Source of the DNA: a candidate division NPL-UPA2 bacterium
GTDB taxonomy: Bacteria > Bacillota > UBA994
Reading direction: 5' to 3'
Length of the DNA stretch: 8,835 nucleotides
Assembly (NCBI GenBank): GCA_018725205.1
Contig: QLUB01000080.1
Location: 1 to 8,835 of the forward strand
Part shown: piece by piece, positions 6,087-8,835 of the stretch
Position numbering within the stretch: position 1 is the first letter of the stretch
Layout of the letters: each line of letters opens with the position of its first letter
Notes under the pieces: model-generated
The model's database searches: none
What the model saw: only the letters and a program-made list of their open reading frames with translations
Told to the model about the DNA's origin: nothing
Translations under genes and position numbers: made by a program

Positions 6087-6554
6087 ATGAAAGATATTGT
6101 CGTAGAGCTGTTGTCCGAACGGGGGGTTCCCTTAAGCGAAATAGCACACCTAGTGTTGGAGTTGCAGAGACCATATCATCTAGGTCTCACCCTCGATGAG
6201 TGCCTAGTGTCGGTCTTGGCGGTGCTCGACAAGCGTGAAGTGCAACACGCCATCCTAACAGGAGTCGCGCTCGACGTACTGGCGGAGCAGCAGGTGTTAC
6301 CTGAGCCGCTCTGCTCAATTGTGGCTAGGGATGCATCCCTCTACGGCATCGACGAAATTCTCGCCTTAGGGATAACCAATATATATGGCACAATTGGGCT
6401 CACTAATTTTGGGTATCTCGACAAGACCAAGCCTGGCATATTGCGGGAACTTAACAGCCACAAAGATCGCGTGCACACCTTTATGGACGACTTGGTGGCT
6501 GCGCTCGCGGCTGCGGCGGCCTCAAGACTCGCTCACAACCGCAGACAGGGCTAG
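6087..6554 (+). CDS. pgpA: Phosphatidylglycerophosphatase A family protein (PgpA/YutG-like)
   Basis: The 155-residue product matches the PgpA family in its Bacillota (YutG-like) form. PgpA removes the phosphate from phosphatidylglycerophosphate to give phosphatidylglycerol. Family blocks are visible along the protein: LTLDECLVSVLAVLDKREVQHAIL (35–58), LYGIDEILAL (85–94), GLTNFGYLDK (104–113) and TFMDDLVAALAAAAASRLAH (131–150). The acidic residues of the last two blocks are likely to be catalytic or metal-binding. Unlike the E. coli enzyme, it shows no clear membrane helix except the Ala-rich C-terminal segment, so a soluble or peripheral location is likely. For this soluble subgroup the substrate is less certain than the fold. 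It sits between dnaE and pfkA with short gaps (34 and 27 bases), so it is probably cotranscribed. No damage is seen. Confidence 0.85.
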   Translation: MKDIVVELLSERGVPLSEIAHLVLELQRPYHLGLTLDECLVSVLAVLDKREVQHAILTGVALDVLAEQQVLPEPLCSIVARDASLYGIDEILALGITNIYGTIGLTNFGYLDKTKPGILRELNSHKDRVHTFMDDLVAALAAAAASRLAHNRRQG

Positions 6555-6581
6555 TAGGAAGCTGACAAGGGAGCTGGAGCA

Positions 6582-7541
6582 ATGCAAAGAATTGGTGTAC
6601 TGACCAGCGGGGGAGACGCCCCGGGAATGAACGCGGCCATTCGTGCGGTGGTGCGCAAAGGGCTACATGCTGGCCTTGAGATTTTTGGCGTGAGACGCGG
6701 GTATGCCGGGCTGCTTGCAGATGACTTTGTGCCGCTTGGGGCCGGCTCAGTTGGCGACATCATCCATCGCGGGGGCACGATGCTCCGCACCGCGCGCTCG
6801 GAGGAGTTTAAGACCGAGGAAGGCTTTGCGCGTGCGCTAGAAGTGTTGGCGGCGCGTGCGATCCAAGGGCTCGTCATCATTGGCGGGGACGGCTCACTGC
6901 GCGGTGCAGAACGGCTGTACCAGCGGGGCATACTTACAGTGGGAGTCCCCGGCACCATAGATAACGACATCCCCGGCACAGATGAAAGCATCGGGTTTGA
7001 CACGGCTGTTAATACGGCTGTGCAAGCCATAGACCGCATTCGCGACACCGCCACATCACATGAGCGCGCCTTTGTAATTGAAGTAATGGGGAGAAACGCC
7101 GGTCACATTGCCCTCGAGGCCGGTCTCGCGGCGGGAGCGGAATCTATTCTCGTACCAGAGGAGCCGCTTGACTTAAGCGAAATCTGCGCACGCTTAAAAC
7201 GCGGCCAGCAACGCGGCAAACTCCACAGCATCATTGTCGTGTGCGAGGGGGCGGGAGAGGGATTTAAGCTAGGCGACGTCCTGCGGCAGTGCACAGGCTT
7301 TGACACTAGGATTACAGTCTTAGGCCATGTGCAGCGCGGTGGGAGCCCTACCGCGCGGGATAGAGTATTGGCCAGTACCATGGGCGCAAAAGCGGTAGAC
7401 TTGCTCGTGGAAGGGCAAGGCGGCGTGATGGTAGGGGTAAAACGGGGTGAAATCGCATCTATGTCCATAAACTCCGCGCTAGCAGAGGGTTCAACTTTCA
7501 ATCACCAGTCCTACCGCTTGGCAGTAATCTTGGCGCAGTAA
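6582..7541 (+). CDS. pfkA: ATP-dependent 6-phosphofructokinase
   Basis: The enzyme phosphorylates fructose 6-phosphate to fructose 1,6-bisphosphate, the committed step of glycolysis, in the cytoplasm. At 319 residues it is the usual length for bacterial PfkA. The N-terminal TSGGDAPGMNAAIR (8–21) and GGDGS (101–105) form the ATP site. Gly104 and Gly124 (in PGTIDND) mark the ATP-using rather than pyrophosphate-using type. D127 is the catalytic base position. EVMGRNAGH and GHVQRGGSPTARDR supply sugar-phosphate contacts. The allosteric site residues known from the E. coli and Geobacillus enzymes, R21, R25, E187, R211, K213 and H215, are all present at the same numbers, so regulation by ADP and phosphoenolpyruvate is likely retained. 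The ATG is preceded by AAGGGAG with 8 bases between. It is followed by asd instead of the pyruvate kinase gene common in related genomes. Confidence 0.97.
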   Translation: MQRIGVLTSGGDAPGMNAAIRAVVRKGLHAGLEIFGVRRGYAGLLADDFVPLGAGSVGDIIHRGGTMLRTARSEEFKTEEGFARALEVLAARAIQGLVIIGGDGSLRGAERLYQRGILTVGVPGTIDNDIPGTDESIGFDTAVNTAVQAIDRIRDTATSHERAFVIEVMGRNAGHIALEAGLAAGAESILVPEEPLDLSEICARLKRGQQRGKLHSIIVVCEGAGEGFKLGDVLRQCTGFDTRITVLGHVQRGGSPTARDRVLASTMGAKAVDLLVEGQGGVMVGVKRGEIASMSINSALAEGSTFNHQSYRLAVILAQ

Positions 7542-7557
7542 GGAGGAATCGCCAAAC

Positions 7558-8586
7558 ATGTCCATTAGAATAGCCATCGTGGGCGCGACCGGCGCCGTGG
7601 GCCAGACTCTACTTAAGGTGTTAGATGAGCGTAGATTCCCGCATAGCGAAGTGCGCTTGCTGGCGTCCGCCGCCTCAGTGGGGAGGACGATGGAGTTTCA
7701 GGACCGGCAGTTGACTATAGCCGAGGCTGCCCCGGCGGCCTTCGCAGGCATTGACATTGCTTTTTTTGCCGCTTCGGGCGAAGTGGCTAAAGAGCTTGCC
7801 CCGGAAGCGGTAGCGCGCGGTGCTATAGTCATTGACAACAGCTCGGCTTTCCGGATGTTTGATAGAGTACCCCTAGTAGTGCCGGAAATTAACGCTATTG
7901 ACATCCGGTTCCACCAAGGGATTATCGCTAATCCCAACTGCTCGACCATTATTATGGCTGTGGCCCTCAAGCCCATTTATGACGCTGTGGGCATTAGACG
8001 TGTTGTGGTGTCGACCTATCAGGCGGCCTCCGGGGCAGGCATAGCCGCCGTGGAAGAGCTTAAGGCGCAAGTAGCAGCTTATGTCGGGGGTCTCCCGCTT
8101 ACTGCAGAGGTGCTACCCACCGCCGCAGCCAAGCGGCATTACCAATTAGCCTTTAACGTTATTCCGCAGGTCGATGTTTTTCGCCCCGACGGGTACACCC
8201 AAGAAGAGTGGAAGATGATGTACGAAACGCAGAAGATTTTTAACGACCGCGAGCTTATGGTCTCCGCGACAACCGTTCGCGTGCCGGTGATGTGGTGCCA
8301 CTCCGAGTCCATTAATGTTGAGACCAAGCGCAAGTTGACGGCAGACCACGCGCGGGAGCTCTTCGCTCAAGCGAAGGGGATAGTTGTGCTTGATAATCCT
8401 GCCGAACAACTGTACCCCATGCCCATAGATTTTCCCGACCGCGACGAAGTCTTTGTAGGTAGAATCCGCGAGGACATCAGCTGCGACAGGGCGCTGAACC
8501 TTTGGGCAGTCGGCAATCAACTGCGGAAGGGAGCTGCGTCAAACGCCGTGCAAATTGCGGAGGCAATCATCAAGGATTATGCATAA
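7558..8586 (+). CDS. asd: Aspartate-semialdehyde dehydrogenase
   Basis: Asd reduces aspartyl phosphate to aspartate semialdehyde with NADPH, the branch point to lysine, diaminopimelate (cell wall, and dipicolinate in spore formers), threonine and methionine. The 342-residue protein begins with the dinucleotide-binding motif GATGAVGQT (9–17). It has the nucleophile C128 in NPNCSTI, a likely catalytic His (H248) in MWCHSESINVETKRK, and the C-terminal GNQLRKGAASNAVQIAE cofactor and dimer segment (319–335). All expected residues are present and the length is typical of the Gram-positive enzyme. Its SD AGGAGG (7541–7546) overlaps the end of the pfkA stop codon, giving a 16-base gap and probable translational coupling. 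Other pathway genes such as dapA or dapG are not in the window. No terminator is seen directly behind it. Confidence 0.96.
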   Translation: MSIRIAIVGATGAVGQTLLKVLDERRFPHSEVRLLASAASVGRTMEFQDRQLTIAEAAPAAFAGIDIAFFAASGEVAKELAPEAVARGAIVIDNSSAFRMFDRVPLVVPEINAIDIRFHQGIIANPNCSTIIMAVALKPIYDAVGIRRVVVSTYQAASGAGIAAVEELKAQVAAYVGGLPLTAEVLPTAAAKRHYQLAFNVIPQVDVFRPDGYTQEEWKMMYETQKIFNDRELMVSATTVRVPVMWCHSESINVETKRKLTADHARELFAQAKGIVVLDNPAEQLYPMPIDFPDRDEVFVGRIREDISCDRALNLWAVGNQLRKGAASNAVQIAEAIIKDYA

Positions 8587-8610
8587 CAACAGTGGTGGCA
8601 AATCATACTA
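8581..8610 (+). promoter_or_regulatory. Sigma-G-like promoter before the 58-residue gene
   Basis: GCATA (8581–8585), an 18-base spacer and CATACTA (8604–8610) match the sigma-G pattern GHATR–N18–CATNNTA at every fixed position. The -35 overlaps the last codons of asd. The predicted transcription start (about 8617) lies well placed before the AGGAGGT at 8630–8636. The placement of promoter, leader, SD and start codon is coherent, although sigma-F, which recognises related sites, is an alternative. Confidence 0.55.
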
Positions 8611-8629
8611 TGGAGGGTGATTCCAATAT

Positions 8630-8636
8630 AGGAGGT
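8630..8636 (+). promoter_or_regulatory. Consensus ribosome binding site for the 58-residue gene
   Basis: AGGAGGT, a full SD match, lies 7 bases before the GTG at 8644. The ATG at 8637 directly abuts it and opens a frame of only eight codons, so GTG 8644 is the sensible start. Confidence 0.7.
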
Positions 8637-8643
8637 ATGGTTT

Positions 8644-8820
8644 GTGAACATCGTCTGGTTTGAGAAGGCACCGAAAGGGAGAGGTAACGCAGCAGGTGAT
8701 AAAGCTCTGAAGATTACTTTCACTGACAAACCGAAGGGTGTGCGCTGCAACGTAGCGCTGACACGGAGACTGCTCCTTTCAACATACCCAAATGTGTTTA
8801 ACATACTGGGTAGAGGTTAA
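8644..8820 (+). CDS. Small basic protein of unknown function (58 residues)
   Basis: I do not recognise this protein. It starts at GTG with MNIVWFEKAPKGRGNAAGD and ends VFNILGRG before TAA. It is basic (about 11 Lys/Arg against 3 acidic residues), with no membrane segment and a single Cys (C35). A short strand-like ALKITFTDK (21–29) is followed by a possible amphipathic helix ALTRRLLLSTY (38–48). The start is supported by a consensus SD. A sigma-G-like promoter in front suggests expression in the forespore, where most small basic proteins known are DNA-binding SASPs, but it shows no alpha/beta SASP motif or GPR site. An imperfect hairpin (8738–8764) lies inside the frame. It could also be a fragment of a longer gene or a chance frame; the SD and promoter argue for a real gene. 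Confidence 0.6.
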   Translation: MNIVWFEKAPKGRGNAAGDKALKITFTDKPKGVRCNVALTRRLLLSTYPNVFNILGRG

Positions 8821-8835
8821 TAGAATTGTTCGAAT

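Noticed and set aside
6551..7054. 167-codon minus-strand frame
   Set aside because: Antisense shadow of pfkA; low-complexity Ser/Pro/Met composition.
8146..8520. 124-codon minus-strand frame
   Set aside because: Antisense shadow of asd, with no start signal or family likeness.
8577..8804. 75-codon minus-strand frame at the right end
   Set aside because: It overlaps the 58-residue gene, which has a consensus SD and promoter; the minus frame has neither.

Overview
The window looks like a chromosomal segment of an anaerobic, endospore-forming member of the Bacillota (Clostridia-like). Three things point that way: a small alpha/beta-type spore DNA-binding protein gene, a gene with a SleB/CwlJ-type (Hydrolase_2) cortex-lytic domain, and a TM1266-type small regulator associated with [FeFe]-hydrogenase systems. 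Strong Gram-positive Shine-Dalgarno (SD) sequences and a dnaE–pgpA-like–pfkA order fit the same picture. I cannot name the species. No tRNA, rRNA, CRISPR array, insertion sequence or phage gene is visible.

Left part (1–2418): a TM1266-like regulator (minus) is divergent from a SASP gene (plus), with tandem hairpins behind the regulator and a sigma-G-like -10 box in front of the SASP gene. Next, on the minus strand, come a DUF401 membrane protein and, upstream of it, a LysM–SleB-type protein. The SleB-type gene is abnormal at both ends. It loses family similarity after residue 173 and runs out of frame into the DUF401 gene, and it has no convincing start or SD sequence. It may be a pseudogene.

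Middle and right part (2419–8586): a 175-base intergenic region holds a possible RNA pseudoknot. It is followed by a tight plus-strand cluster with gaps of 34, 27 and 16 bases: dnaE (replicative polymerase alpha subunit), a PgpA/YutG-family phosphatase (phospholipid synthesis), pfkA (ATP-dependent phosphofructokinase with an intact allosteric site) and asd (aspartate-semialdehyde dehydrogenase). These are ordinary housekeeping genes with catalytic residues intact. The placement of asd directly behind pfkA is the only unusual part.

Right end (8587–8835): a short unrecognised basic protein (58 residues, GTG start, very good SD) lies behind a site matching the sigma-G promoter pattern (GCATA, 18 bases, CATACTA). 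It is a candidate new forespore-expressed small protein and, with the dnaE leader fold and the broken SleB gene, the most interesting item here. No large new multi-gene system is evident.
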